A DNA stretch of 64,000 nt from Streptomyces spinosus (GTDB taxonomy: Bacteria > Actinomycetota > Actinomycetes > Streptomycetales > Streptomycetaceae). The notes under the pieces are model-generated. The model had not been told where the DNA came from. It ran no database searches and saw nothing but the letters and a program-made list of their open reading frames with translations. This document shows positions 21,048-29,970 of this stretch, piece by piece. The stretch covers positions 62,001 through 126,000 of the forward strand of contig NZ_JAINRC010000004.1 of assembly GCF_020400655.1 (NCBI RefSeq), read 5' to 3'. How positions within the stretch are numbered: the first letter of the stretch is position 1; the number at the start of each line of letters is the position of its first letter. The position numbers and the translations under genes were made by a program.

Positions 21048-21634
21048 ACCGCGTCGTGCACCCGATCGAGCAGGAGTCCTACCGGCGGCTGCGCGCCCGC
21101 CTGGACACCTCGCACTTCCCGCCGCTGACCCGGGCGGTGGTGGAGCGGGTCATCCACTCCGCCGCCGACCTGGAGTACGCGGACGACCTCGTCATGGACG
21201 AGGGCGAACTGGCGGCCGCGCACGCGGCGCTGCACGCAGGGGCGCCGGTGGTCGTGGACGTCGAGATGGTGGCCGCCGGGATCACCCGGCGCGAGACCGT
21301 CTGCCGGCTGAGGGACGCGGTGGCCGGGCCGGGCCTGACCCGGTCGGCGCACGCGATCCGGCTCGCGTACGAGCAGGTCGGTCCCGGTGCCCTCTGGGTG
21401 ATCGGCAACGCGCCGACCGCGCTGGAGGAGCTGCTGACCCTGGACGCCGCCCCGGCGCTCGTCATCGGCCTGCCCGTCGGCTTCGTCGGTGCGGTCGAGT
21501 CCAAGGCCGCGTTGCGGATGAGCGGTCTGCCCGCCGTGAGCAACGTGTCCGAGAAGGGCGGGTCGGCGGTCGCGTCCGCCGCGCTCAACGCCCTGCTGTA
21601 CCACCCCGCTTCACACTCCGAGGAGAACGCGTGA
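21044..21634 (+). CDS. cobH: Precorrin-8X methylmutase CobH
   Basis: CobH moves the methyl group from C11 to C12, giving hydrogenobyrinic acid. The 196-residue protein is near the family length. It has HPIEQESYRRLRARLD at the N-terminus and the catalytic histidine in VERVIHSAADLEY. Further signatures are VVDVEMVAAGI, WVIGNAPTALEELL and LPVGFVGAVESKAAL. GTG 21044 overlaps the cobJ stop, and AGGAGG lies just upstream. It overlaps cbiX by 4 nt. Confidence 0.95.
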   Translation: MNRVVHPIEQESYRRLRARLDTSHFPPLTRAVVERVIHSAADLEYADDLVMDEGELAAAHAALHAGAPVVVDVEMVAAGITRRETVCRLRDAVAGPGLTRSAHAIRLAYEQVGPGALWVIGNAPTALEELLTLDAAPALVIGLPVGFVGAVESKAALRMSGLPAVSNVSEKGGSAVASAALNALLYHPASHSEENA

Positions 21635-22551
21635 CCACCCCGCCCGCCCTGCTCATCGCCGGCCACGGCACCCGTGACGACGCCGGCGCCGAGGCGTTCC
21701 GTGCCTTCGTCCGGGAGCTGGGGCGCCGCCACCCCGGGCTGCCCGTCGCCGGCGGTTTCATCGAGCTGTCCCCGCCGCCGCTGGGCGAGGCCGTCACCGA
21801 GCTGGTCGAACAGGGCGTACGCCGGTTCGCCGCCGTGCCGCTGATGCTGGTGTCCGCCGGGCACGCCAAGGGTGACATCCCGGCGGCGCTGGCCCGTGAG
21901 AAGGAGCGCCACCCGGGCATCTCGTACACCTACGGCCGTCCGCTGGGCCCGCACCCGGCGCTGCTGGGCGTGCTGGAGCGGCGGCTGGACGAGGCGCTGG
22001 GCGGCACGGACCGCTCGGAGGCGACCGTGCTGCTGGTCGGGCGCGGCTCCACCGACCCCGACGCCAACGCCGAGGTGTTCAAGGCGGCGCGGCTGCTGTG
22101 GGAGGGCCGGGGGTACGCCGGGGTGGAGACGGCGTTCGTGTCGCTCGCGGCGCCGGACGTGCCGAGCGGGCTGGACCGGTGCGCGGCGCTGGGGGCGCGG
22201 AGGATCGTCGTCCTCCCCTACTTCCTGTTCACCGGCATCCTGCCGGACCGGGTGCGGCGGCAGACCGAGGAGTGGGCCGCCGCGCACCCGGGGACCGAGG
22301 TGCGCTCGGCCGACGTCCTCGGGCCCGAGCCGGAGCTGCTGGACCTGGTGATGGAGCGGTACGAGGAGGCCGTCAAGGGCGATCTGCGCATGAACTGCGA
22401 CTCGTGCGTGTACCGGATCGCGCTGCCCGGCTTCGAGGACAAGGTCGGGCTGCCGCAGCAGCCGCACTTCCACCCGGACGACGACGACCACCACCACCAC
22501 GGGCACGGGCACCACCCTCACGGGGGGCACTCGCACAGCCATGCGCACTGA
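21631..22551 (+). CDS. cbiX: CbiX-type sirohydrochlorin chelatase with cysteine motif and histidine-rich tail
   Basis: CbiX inserts cobalt (or iron) into sirohydrochlorin, the early-insertion route. The 306-residue protein is the long, internally duplicated form. The first half has LLIAGHGTRDDAGAEAF and the metal-site histidine in LVSAGHAKGDIPAAL; the second half starts at LLVGRGSTDPDANAEV. The C-terminus carries an MNCDSCVYR motif that may hold an iron-sulfur cluster, as in long CbiX proteins. It ends in a tail with about 16 histidines mixed with Asp and Gly, a likely metal store. GTG 21631 has GAGGAG upstream. Its 3' end overlaps cobC by 11 nt, so the histidine tail codons double as the cobC start region. 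Confidence 0.93.
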   Translation: MTTPPALLIAGHGTRDDAGAEAFRAFVRELGRRHPGLPVAGGFIELSPPPLGEAVTELVEQGVRRFAAVPLMLVSAGHAKGDIPAALAREKERHPGISYTYGRPLGPHPALLGVLERRLDEALGGTDRSEATVLLVGRGSTDPDANAEVFKAARLLWEGRGYAGVETAFVSLAAPDVPSGLDRCAALGARRIVVLPYFLFTGILPDRVRRQTEEWAAAHPGTEVRSADVLGPEPELLDLVMERYEEAVKGDLRMNCDSCVYRIALPGFEDKVGLPQQPHFHPDDDDHHHHGHGHHPHGGHSHSHAH

Positions 22552-23644
22552 AGCGACCGCCTGGTCCGGCGGGTCCGGGCACGACCTGCGGCACCACGGG
22601 GACGCGGAGGTGCGGGACGACGGGGCCGCGTTGGTCGACCTCGCCGTCAACGTCCGTGCGGACACGCCCCCGGGGTGGCTGCGAGAGGAGATCGCCGGCT
22701 CGCTGTCGTCCCTCGCGGCCTACCCGGACGGGCGGGCCGCGCGGGCGGCGGTCGCGGCGCGGCACGGGCTGCCGGTGGAGCGGGTGCTGCTGACGGCGGG
22801 CGCGGCGGAGGCGTTCGTGCTGCTCGCCCGGGCGCTGAAGGTCCGTCGGCCGGTCGTCGTGCACCCGCAGTTCACCGAGCCGGAGGCCGCGCTGCGGGAC
22901 GCCGGGCACAGCGTGGACCGGGTGCTGCTGCGGGAGGCGGACGGGTTCCGGCTGGATACGGCTGCCGTGCCGGAGGACGCCGACCTGGTGGTGATCGGCA
23001 ACCCCACGAATCCGACGTCGGTGCTGCATCCGGCGGAGGCGGTCGTCCGGCTCGCCCGGCCGGGGCGGACGCTGGTGGTGGACGAGGCGTTCATGGACGC
23101 CGTGCCCGGTGAGCGGGAGGCGCTGGCCGGGCGGACGGACGTGCCGGGGCTGGTGGTGCTGCGCAGCCTCACCAAGACCTGGGGGCTGGCCGGGCTGCGC
23201 ATCGGGTACGTGCTGGCCGCGCCCGAGGTGATCGCCGAGCTGGAGCGGGCGCAGCCGTTGTGGCCGGTGTCGACACCGGCGCTGGCGGCCGCGCGGGCGT
23301 GTGTGGCGCCGAGGGCGCTGGCGGAGGCGGGGCACGCGGCGCACCGCATCGCCGGGGACCGGGCGCACCTGGTCGCCGGGCTGGCGGCGTTCGCCGCTCG
23401 CGGAGTGCGGGTGGTGGAGGCGGCGGAGGGTCCGTTCGTGCTGGTCCGTATGCCGGGCGCGGCCGGGGTGCGTCGGCGGTTGCGGGAGCTGGGCTACGCG
23501 GTGCGCCGGGGTGACACGTTCCCGGGGCTCGGGGAGGAGTGGGTACGGGTCGCGGTGCGGGACCGGGCGACGGTGAACGGGTTCCTGCGGGCGCTGTCGT
23601 CCGCACTGGAGTCGCCGGCCCACCCGGCTGTGCCGCCCGGCTGA
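22541..23644 (+). CDS. cobC: CobC-type PLP enzyme (threonine-phosphate decarboxylase / histidinol-phosphate aminotransferase family)
   Basis: CobC/CobD-type enzymes provide the aminopropanol linker from L-threonine phosphate. The 367-residue protein is a fold-type I PLP enzyme. It has GNPTNPTSVLHP near residue 148, the VDEAFMD aspartate region and the Schiff-base lysine in SLTKTWGLAGLRIGY near residue 212. It ends in a small domain with RRGDTFPGLGEEWVRVAVRD. A histidinol-phosphate aminotransferase would look similar, but the position as last gene of the cobalamin unit and the 11-nt overlap with cbiX favour CobC. Confidence 0.88.
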   Translation: MRTEATAWSGGSGHDLRHHGDAEVRDDGAALVDLAVNVRADTPPGWLREEIAGSLSSLAAYPDGRAARAAVAARHGLPVERVLLTAGAAEAFVLLARALKVRRPVVVHPQFTEPEAALRDAGHSVDRVLLREADGFRLDTAAVPEDADLVVIGNPTNPTSVLHPAEAVVRLARPGRTLVVDEAFMDAVPGEREALAGRTDVPGLVVLRSLTKTWGLAGLRIGYVLAAPEVIAELERAQPLWPVSTPALAAARACVAPRALAEAGHAAHRIAGDRAHLVAGLAAFAARGVRVVEAAEGPFVLVRMPGAAGVRRRLRELGYAVRRGDTFPGLGEEWVRVAVRDRATVNGFLRALSSALESPAHPAVPPG

Positions 23645-23654
23645 GAGGCCGGGC
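23635..23654 (+). terminator. Weak hairpin at the end of cobC
   Basis: GCCCGGC (23635-23641) and GCCGGGC (23648-23654) form a 7-bp stem whose 6-nt loop includes most of the cobC stop codon. It could end the cob transcript. The rest of the convergent gap to 23888 is C-rich and holds an 18-nt direct repeat with one mismatch (23692-23709 and 23717-23734), with no other feature seen. Confidence 0.3.
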
Positions 23655-23888
23655 CACCGACCGGCGGGGGGCGCGGCGCGAGGCCGTCCGTGCACCGCCG
23701 GCGGGACCGGTCACGCGCACCGCCGACGGGACCGCCCCCGGCGTTCCCCCTCCCCCCTGCTGCCGCCAGGTGACCGCTCCCCCAGCCACCCCGACCCGAC
23801 CGCTTCCCCGGCCACCGCCCACGTGACACACCCCCCGCCACGGCCGGCCACCCGGCGGCCCCGGCACCGGCCCAGCCGCAGCCCCCCG

Positions 23889-24800
23889 TCAGCTCTTCCG
23901 GCGTCGGGCCACGGCGACCGCTCCCCCGCCCGCCAGCAGCAGGGCGAGTGCGCCGCCCGCGATGTACGGGGTCGCCGAGCTGCCGCCGGTCTCCGCGAGG
24001 TCGGCTGCGGCGGGGGCGCCCTGGGGGCGGGGGCCGGCGGCCGGGTCGTGGCTCGGTGCCGGGGTCGTGGCGGGCGGGGTCACCGGGGACTCGCAGGTGG
24101 CCTTGGCCAGGGTGACCGTGCCCTCGACGTCGGCCACGTTCAGCTTCAAGGGGTTGACGTACACCTTGAGTTCGAGGGCGGTCGCGGCGGCCGTACGGGT
24201 CGTGGTGCTCCGCCGGGACAGGTCGAGACGGACCTCGCCGACGCCGGGCACCTTCACCTCGGTCGGGCCGCCGGCGGTGAGGGTGACGCGCTTGCCGAGG
24301 ACGGTGACGGCACCGAGGACGTTCGCGGAGGCGACCGGTGCCCTGCCGGCCTCACAGGTCGCCCTGGCGGTGATCGTGTCGGCCTTGATCAGGGACAGCA
24401 GGGGCAGGCCGGGGACGTGCAGCTCGGCGTGGACGACCCGGACCGAGCCCTCGGCGCGCCGCGCGGTCGCCGTGGCCCTGGCCTGGGCGACGTCCGCGCC
24501 GAGGACGGTGAACGGCTTGCCGCCGTTCACGCCGTCGAGGCGGGCGGACAGCGCGGTCCGGCCGGCGCTGCGCGGTGCCTGGACCTCGTTGAGGGAGACC
24601 GCGAGCGGGACGTTCACGGTCTTGTCGAGCAGGGACACGCCGAGCCCGGTGCGCAGGACGACGGCGGAGGCGCGACCGTGGGCACCGGTCGCGTGCGCGG
24701 CGCCCGCGCCCCCCAGGACCACGGGCGCCGAGGCGAGGGCCGTGGCCGTCGCGAGGACGGTGAGACGGCGTGCGGACATGCGGAAGTTGTTGCTGTTCAA
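23889..24800 (-). CDS. LAETG-anchored surface protein (SCO1860-like)
   Basis: A secreted, wall-anchored protein of about 303 residues. It has a signal peptide (SARRLTVLATATALASAPVVLGGAGAAHA), a beta-rich body of about 200 residues with two well-spaced cysteines (ARATCEAGR and AKATCESPV), and a proline-rich spacer. The C-terminus is a sortase signal, LAETGG, followed by a hydrophobic helix and RRRKS. LAXTG is the motif used by class E sortases of Streptomyces. I recall the family as SCO1860-type, of unknown function. The start is uncertain: TTG 24800, ATG 24779 and TTG 24842 all lie in frame, and none has a strong ribosome site. It is convergent with the cob operon; no sortase gene is in the window. 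Confidence 0.85.
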   Translation of the reverse strand: MNSNNFRMSARRLTVLATATALASAPVVLGGAGAAHATGAHGRASAVVLRTGLGVSLLDKTVNVPLAVSLNEVQAPRSAGRTALSARLDGVNGGKPFTVLGADVAQARATATARRAEGSVRVVHAELHVPGLPLLSLIKADTITARATCEAGRAPVASANVLGAVTVLGKRVTLTAGGPTEVKVPGVGEVRLDLSRRSTTTRTAAATALELKVYVNPLKLNVADVEGTVTLAKATCESPVTPPATTPAPSHDPAAGPRPQGAPAAADLAETGGSSATPYIAGGALALLLAGGGAVAVARRRKS

Positions 24801-24955
24801 GGCGGTGGGACCCCCAGACGGAACCTGCTTGGGACCCGTCAACCTTGTCCCCGGTGTGGGTGAACGGTCAGCGATCCGGGGTTACTTCACCCAAACGTGG
24901 ATTTTCCGCAAGCCGATTCGATTCCAGGGCGAAATCGGCCCGATCACGGGAACGT

Positions 24956-26047
24956 CTACTCGACCACCCGTCCGTTCAGCACCACCCGCCGGGGCGCCGC
25001 CAGCACCCGTACGTCCGCCCGGGGGTCGGCCTCGTACACCACGAGGTCGGCCGGGGCGCCCTCCTCCAGCCCGGGCCGGCCGAGCCAGGCGCGGGCCGCC
25101 CAGCTCGTGGCGGCGAGCGCGTCGAGCGGCGGGATGCCGGCGGCGACCAGTTCGGCGACCTCCTCCGCGACCAGCCCGTGCGGCAACGACCCGCCGGCGT
25201 CCGTGCCGACGAAGACCGGGATGCCGGCGTCGTAGGCGGCGCGCACGGTGTCGTACCGCCGCTCGTGCAGCCGGCGCATATGGGCGGACCAGCGCGGGAA
25301 CTTCTTCTCGCCGCCGTCCGCGAGCCGGGGGAAGGTGGCGATGTTGACGAGGGTCGGGACGATCGCGACACCCCGCTCGGCGAACAGCGGGATCAGGTCC
25401 TCGGTGAGGCCGGTGGCGTGCTCGATGCAGTCGATGCCCGCCTCGACCAGGTCGCGCAGGGAGTTCTCGGCGAAGCAGTGGGCGGTGACCCGGGCGCCGA
25501 GCCGGTGGGCCTCGGCGATGGCCGCCTCCACCGCCCCGCGCGGCCAGCAGGGGGCCAGGTCGCCGAGGTCGCGGTCGATCCAGTCGCCGACCAGCTTGAC
25601 CCAGCCGTCGCCGCGCCGGGCCTCCCGGCCGACGTAGGCGACGAGGTCGTCCGGCTCGATCTCCCAGGCGAAGTTGCGGATGTAGCGGCGGGTGCGGGCG
25701 ATGTGCCGGCCCGCCCGGATGATCTTCGGGAGGTCGTCGCGGTCGTCGATCCAGCGGGTGTCGGAGGGCGAGCCCGCGTCGCGGACCAGCAGGGTGCCGG
25801 TCTCCCGGTCGGTGAGCGCCTGCTTCTCGGCGGTGTCCGCGTCGACCGGACCCTCGGCGCCCAGCCCCACGTGGCAGTGGGCGTCGACGAGGCCGGGCAG
25901 CGCCCAGCCCTCGACGGTGGTGACGTCGCGGGCCCCGGCGGGGCGGTCGTAGCAGACGCGGCCCCCGACCACCCACAGCTCGTCACGGACGTCGTCCGGC
26001 CCGGCCAGGACCCGGCCCTTCACGTGCAGCACCGCACCATCGCTCAT
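24956..26047 (-). CDS. Amidohydrolase family protein (imidazolonepropionase/prolidase-like)
   Basis: A metal-dependent hydrolase of 363 residues with the amidohydrolase barrel signatures: the HxH metal pair in LPGLVDAHCHVGLG near residue 57, an invariant lysine candidate in GWVKLVGDWID, histidines in VTAHCFAENS and CIEHATGL, and the aspartate in VGTDAGGSLPHG near residue 280. A small beta-sandwich is formed by both termini (MSDGAVLHVKGRV and VLNGRVVE). It lies 17 nt upstream of the amino-acid ABC ATPase gene's stop and reads in the same direction, so it is probably the last gene of that unit. A peptide- or amino-acid-derived cyclic amide substrate is plausible but not shown. Confidence 0.88.
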   Translation of the reverse strand: MSDGAVLHVKGRVLAGPDDVRDELWVVGGRVCYDRPAGARDVTTVEGWALPGLVDAHCHVGLGAEGPVDADTAEKQALTDRETGTLLVRDAGSPSDTRWIDDRDDLPKIIRAGRHIARTRRYIRNFAWEIEPDDLVAYVGREARRGDGWVKLVGDWIDRDLGDLAPCWPRGAVEAAIAEAHRLGARVTAHCFAENSLRDLVEAGIDCIEHATGLTEDLIPLFAERGVAIVPTLVNIATFPRLADGGEKKFPRWSAHMRRLHERRYDTVRAAYDAGIPVFVGTDAGGSLPHGLVAEEVAELVAAGIPPLDALAATSWAARAWLGRPGLEEGAPADLVVYEADPRADVRVLAAPRRVVLNGRVVE

Positions 26048-26064
26048 GCCCGCACCCTAACGGC

Positions 26065-26859
26065 CTACGGCTCGGACTTGCCCACCTGCTCCGAGGTCTC
26101 CTCCTCGACCTCGGCCATGGCCGGGTCGAGCAGCCGGGAGAGGAAGTGCCGAGTGCGCTCGTGCTGCGGGTCGCCGATCACCCGCTCCGGGCTGCCGTCC
26201 TCGACGATCACACCGCCGTCCATGAAGACGACCCGGTCGGCGACCTCGCGGGCGAACGTCATCTCGTGCGTGACGACCATCATCGTCATGCCCTCCCGCG
26301 CGAGCCGGCGCATGACGGCGAGGACGTCGCCGACCAGCTCCGGGTCGAGCGCGGAGGTCGGCTCGTCGAAGAGCATCACCTCGGGGCCCATGGCGAGCGC
26401 GCGGGCGATGGCGACGCGCTGCTGCTGGCCGCCGGAGAGGGAGGACGGGTAGGCGTCCGCCTTCTCGGAGAGGCCGACGCGGGCCAGGTTCTCGGCGGCG
26501 ACGCGCGCGGCCGTCCCCTTGTCCCGCCCGAGGACGCGGCGCTGCGGCAGCGTGAGGTTCCCGGTGACGTCCAGGTGCGGGAAGAGGTTGAACTGCTGGA
26601 AGACCATGCCGATGCGGCGGCGTACGGCGTCGATGTCCACGTCGGGGTCGGTCACCTCGGTGCCGCCGACGAAGACCTGCCCCTTGGTGGGCTCCTCCAG
26701 CAGGTTCACGCAGCGCAGCAGCGTGGACTTGCCGGAGCCGGAGGGGCCGATGACGCAAACGACCTCGCCCTGGCCGATCTCCAGGTCGATGCCGCGCAGC
26801 ACCTCGTTGTCGCCGAAGGACTTGTGCAGTCCGCGGACCTCGATCTCCGGGCGGCTCAC
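26065..26859 (-). CDS. Polar amino-acid ABC transporter, ATP-binding subunit
   Basis: The ATPase that powers the importer encoded upstream. The 264-residue protein has Walker [10 protein letters not shown] near residue 39, the Q-loop FQQFNLFPH, the signature [15 protein letters not shown], Walker [15 protein letters not shown] and the switch histidine in VVTHEM. The HisP/GlnQ subclass is shown by [16 protein letters not shown]. About 20 acidic residues follow the conserved fold. GTG 26859 overlaps the permease stop as GTGA, so the two are translationally coupled. Confidence 0.95.
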   Translation of the reverse strand: MSRPEIEVRGLHKSFGDNEVLRGIDLEIGQGEVVCVIGPSGSGKSTLLRCVNLLEEPTKGQVFVGGTEVTDPDVDIDAVRRRIGMVFQQFNLFPHLDVTGNLTLPQRRVLGRDKGTAARVAAENLARVGLSEKADAYPSSLSGGQQQRVAIARALAMGPEVMLFDEPTSALDPELVGDVLAVMRRLAREGMTMMVVTHEMTFAREVADRVVFMDGGVIVEDGSPERVIGDPQHERTRHFLSRLLDPAMAEVEEETSEQVGKSEP

Positions 26860-27689
26860 CGGATCGCCTCCTGGGCCTTGGATTCCATGCGGCGGACGAC
26901 GAAGCTGAGCGGGATGGTGACCAGCAGGTAGCACAGGCCCGCGACCAGGATCGGCGTGGAGTTGGCGGTCGTACTGGCGAGGTCGCGGCCGAACTTGGAC
27001 AGTTCCCGCTCCTCCAGGGTGACACCGAGGAACAGCACCAGCGAGGAGTCCTTGAAGAGCAGGACGAGTTCGTTGGTGAGCGGCGGCAGGATGATGCGGA
27101 AGGCCTGCGGGACGATGATGGAGACCATGGCCTTCGCGGGCGAGAAGCCGAGCGAACGGGCCGCCTCCATCTGTCCCTTGGGCACCGCCTGGATGCCGGC
27201 CCGGATGGTCTCGGCCATGTACGCGGCCGAGACCAGGCCGAGCGCCAGGGCGACCTTGCCGTAGGTGCCGCCCGGGATCTCCGTGCCGGGGAAGGCGAGG
27301 GGCACGGCGACGCCGACGAAGATGAAGATCAGCAGGGCGGGCAGCCCGCGGAAGATCTCGATGTAGACGCCCGCCAGCCAGCGGTAGGGGCCCACGGAGG
27401 ACAGCCGCATCAGCGCGATGACCATGCCGAGGACGAGTCCGACGACGAAGCCGGACAGCGTGTAGAGCACGGTGTTCTTCAGCGCCAGCGTGATGACGTC
27501 CGGGAACATCTGCTTCGCGATGTCCGCCTGGGCGAACTGGTTCTGCAGCCGGCCCCAGTCCGCCGTGACCGCGAAGGCGATCACGGCGGCGGCGAAGACG
27601 GCGTACTGGACGCCGCGTGACAGGCTGCGCTTCTGACGCCGGGTCAGTCCCTTTTTCTTCGGCTGGAGGGCTGTGTCCGTGTCGGTCAT
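26856..27689 (-). CDS. Polar amino-acid ABC transporter permease
   Basis: Membrane subunit of the importer, 277 residues from ATG 27689. A basic cytoplasmic N-terminus ([16 protein letters not shown]) precedes about six membrane segments. The HisM/GlnP-type coupling motif is visible as [24 protein letters not shown]. There is one long extracellular loop ([20 protein letters not shown]). Only one permease gene is present, so the channel is probably a homodimer. The start codon overlaps the stop of the binding-protein gene. Confidence 0.93.
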   Translation of the reverse strand: MTDTDTALQPKKKGLTRRQKRSLSRGVQYAVFAAAVIAFAVTADWGRLQNQFAQADIAKQMFPDVITLALKNTVLYTLSGFVVGLVLGMVIALMRLSSVGPYRWLAGVYIEIFRGLPALLIFIFVGVAVPLAFPGTEIPGGTYGKVALALGLVSAAYMAETIRAGIQAVPKGQMEAARSLGFSPAKAMVSIIVPQAFRIILPPLTNELVLLFKDSSLVLFLGVTLEERELSKFGRDLASTTANSTPILVAGLCYLLVTIPLSFVVRRMESKAQEAIR

Positions 27690-28534
27690 GAGGCGGCGGG
27701 AGAGGCGACGGAGGCCTCGTACGGGCCGATCCACTGCTCGTAGATCTTCTTGTAGGTGCCGTCGGCCTTCGCGGTCTTGATCGCCTTGTTGACGGCGTCG
27801 AGCAGCGCCTTGTTGCCCTTCTTGACGGTGAAGCCGTACTGCTCACCGGTCTTGAGGTTGTCGACGACCTTGAACTTGTCCGCGTTGGCCTTGTCCTTCA
27901 GCCAGCCCTGGACGACCGGGTAGTCGATCACGACGGCCTGGACCTGGCCGGTGCGCAGGCCGTTGAGGACGGCGTCGGAGGACTCGAAGGAGATCGGGTC
28001 GTAGCCCTTGCTCTTGACGTAGTCCTCGCCGGTGGTCTGCGCCTGGGCGCCGAGCTTCTTGCCCTTGGCCTTGACGTCGGCGAGCGAGCCGATCCCGCTG
28101 TTCTTGTCGACGAGGACGGCCTGGGTGGCCTCGAAGTACGGGTCGGAGAAGTCGACGTTCTTCTTGCGCTCGGCGGTGATGGTCATGCCGGCGGCGGCCA
28201 GGTCGCACTCGCCCGAGTTCAGGAAGGCACCCGTCTTGAAGTTCTCGAAGGGCGTGTCGAGGATCTGCTGCTTGACGCCGAGGTCCTTGGCGACGAGGTC
28301 GACGAGGGAGACGTCGAAGCCCTGCACCTTGCCGTTCACCTCCGACTGGAACGGCGGGTACGGCAGGTGGGTGCAGGTGGTCAGCTGACCGGCCTTGACC
28401 AGGTGGACGCCCTTGACCGTGGTCTTGCCGCTCCCCGAGTCGCTGGAGGAGCAGCCGGCCGCGACGAGCACGAGTGCGGCGGTCGCGGTGGTGGCGGCCA
28501 GGAGGCGGGTCCGGCGCCCGGCGAGCGTTTTCAT
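27686..28534 (-). CDS. Amino-acid ABC transporter substrate-binding lipoprotein
   Basis: The extracellular binding component, 282 residues. It starts with a lipoprotein signal, [12 protein letters not shown], with the lipidated cysteine near residue 28. The family-3 solute-binding signature follows: [46 protein letters not shown], then DYPVVQGWL and the closing [13 protein letters not shown]. Ligand is probably a polar amino acid such as glutamate, glutamine, arginine or cystine; the pocket residues do not decide. It heads the transporter operon and shares the 5' region 28535-28673 with the divergent aminotransferase gene. Confidence 0.93.
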   Translation of the reverse strand: MKTLAGRRTRLLAATTATAALVLVAAGCSSSDSGSGKTTVKGVHLVKAGQLTTCTHLPYPPFQSEVNGKVQGFDVSLVDLVAKDLGVKQQILDTPFENFKTGAFLNSGECDLAAAGMTITAERKKNVDFSDPYFEATQAVLVDKNSGIGSLADVKAKGKKLGAQAQTTGEDYVKSKGYDPISFESSDAVLNGLRTGQVQAVVIDYPVVQGWLKDKANADKFKVVDNLKTGEQYGFTVKKGNKALLDAVNKAIKTAKADGTYKKIYEQWIGPYEASVASPAAS

Positions 28535-28583
28535 GGGGGAGGTCTCCTGTCGGGGAACTAAGGGTTCCGATTATAAGGACGGG

Positions 28584-28653
28584 TTTGAGTCTCTCAAATC
28601 AAACCGATGGCCAGGCGGGCCCCCGACCTAAGATCGGGGGAGTCGGCCCCCGA
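28584..28653. promoter_or_regulatory. Palindrome and three-armed alternating hairpin between ABC operon and aminotransferase
   Basis: TTTGAG-TCT-CTCAAA at 28584-28598 is a perfect inverted repeat in the short AT-richer promoter region. Downstream, CCCCCGA (28620-28626), TCGGGGG (28634-28640) and CCCCCGA (28647-28653) allow the middle arm to pair with either outer arm but not both. The last arm ends 20 nt before the aminotransferase start. The first part looks like an operator and the second like a switchable leader; no regulator is identified. Confidence 0.35.
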
Positions 28654-28673
28654 GAGACGAAGAGAGCACCGCC

Positions 28674-29774
28674 GTGACCCACCCCTTCCTCGACCTGCCC
28701 CCGCTGACTGCCGAGCGTTTCGCCGCCATCGAGGACGGGGTGGCCCGGCTGCTGGACACCCGTCAGGACGTCCTGATCACTCAGGGCGAGGCGCTGCTGC
28801 CGCTGGAGGGCGCGATCCGCGCGGCCGCCGGTCCGGGCACGGTGGCCCTGAACGTGATCACGGGCCCCTACGGGCAGACCTTCGGCAACTGGCTGCGCGA
28901 CGCCGGCGCCACGGTGCACGACCTCTCCGTCCCCTTCCACACGGCGGTGACCGCCGCGCAGGTCCGGGAGGCGTTCGCCGAGCACCCGGAGATCGACTTC
29001 GTGTCGCTGGTGCACGCCGAGGCGGCGACCGGCAACACCAACCCGGTGGCGGAGATCGGTGAGGTGGTGCGGGAGCGGGGCGCCCTGTTCTACCTGGACG
29101 CGGTGGCCTCCGTGGGCGCCGAGCCCGTGCTGCCGGACGCGTGGGGCGTGGACCTGTGCGTGATCGGGGCGCAGAAGGCGATGGGCGGCCCGGCGGGTGT
29201 GTCGGCGATCTCGGTGAGCGAGCGGGCGTGGGCCCGGATGGCCGCCAACCCGAACGCCCCGCGCCGCTCCTACCTGTCCCTGCTGGACTGGAAGGAGCGC
29301 TGGATCGACGCCGGCCGCAAGGCGCTGCCGCACGCTCCGGCGCAGCTGGAGATGCTGGCACTGGAGGCGTGCCTGGAGCGCATCGAGTCGGCGGGCCTTG
29401 AGTCGGTGATGGCCCGGCACCGGCGCGCGGCGCTGGCCTCGCGGGCCGGCGCGGTCGCACTGGGCGGGGGCCTGGAACCGTACGTGTACGAGGAGAGGGA
29501 CGCGGCACCGGTCGCCACGACCCTGCGGGTGCCGTCCGGCGTGGTGGCCTCGGACCTGGTGGCCCGCGCCCTGGCGGCCGATCCCGCCCTGCCGCTCGCG
29601 GCGGGCGGCGGCGCCCTGGCCCGGGAGATGATCCGCGTCAACCACTACGGCCCCGACGCGACCCCGGGCGCGGTCCACGGCTCCCTGGCGGCACTGGGCG
29701 CGGCGCTCGCCGAGCAGGGCGTGCCGGTGGACCCCGCCGCCGCCCGCGCGGCGGTGGAGCACGCCTGGCGTTGA
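28674..29774 (+). CDS. Class V aminotransferase-fold PLP enzyme
   Basis: A fold-type I PLP enzyme of 366 residues resembling the alanine/serine-glyoxylate aminotransferase branch of class V. It shows VALNVITGPYGQTFGNWLRDAG, VSLVHAEAATGNTNPVAEIG and the cofactor aspartate in FYLDAVASVGAEPV. The Schiff-base lysine lies in VIGAQKAMGGPAGVSAISVS near residue 168. The small domain ends with ALAREMIRVNHYGPDATPG. GTG 28674 is the chosen start. It is divergent from an amino-acid importer, so amino-acid catabolism of the imported compound is a reasonable guess. It is followed by the bidirectional terminator at 29825. Confidence 0.88.
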   Translation: MTHPFLDLPPLTAERFAAIEDGVARLLDTRQDVLITQGEALLPLEGAIRAAAGPGTVALNVITGPYGQTFGNWLRDAGATVHDLSVPFHTAVTAAQVREAFAEHPEIDFVSLVHAEAATGNTNPVAEIGEVVRERGALFYLDAVASVGAEPVLPDAWGVDLCVIGAQKAMGGPAGVSAISVSERAWARMAANPNAPRRSYLSLLDWKERWIDAGRKALPHAPAQLEMLALEACLERIESAGLESVMARHRRAALASRAGAVALGGGLEPYVYEERDAAPVATTLRVPSGVVASDLVARALAADPALPLAAGGGALAREMIRVNHYGPDATPGAVHGSLAALGAALAEQGVPVDPAAARAAVEHAWR

Positions 29775-29824
29775 CCGGCGATCCGCGGTCATCCCGGGAA
29801 CGCGGCGGAACCCGGGACGCAACG

Positions 29825-29857
29825 AAAACGGCTCGCGCACACCGCGCGGGCCGTTTT
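29825..29857. terminator. Terminator downstream of the class V aminotransferase
   Basis: AAAACGGC (29825-29832) pairs with GCCGTTTT (29850-29857), with additional GCGC/GCGC pairing inside the loop. A-run and T-run flank the stem, so it could act in both directions. It lies 51 nt after the aminotransferase stop. Confidence 0.75.
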
Positions 29858-29970
29858 CACATCGTGAATTCCAATTACTTTCACAAACTCCGCCAATTCT
29901 CCGGGCGATAGCTTCCCGTCTTCTTCTGCCCGCTTTTTGCAGGGCTAAACAAGAGAGTTTGCCGACACGT

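Noticed and set aside
24843..24955. Single GTTCACCC-like unit in the gap upstream of the LAETG protein as a PHO box
   Set aside because: Only one unit is present without an 11-nt phased partner, so it does not meet the direct-repeat criterion.
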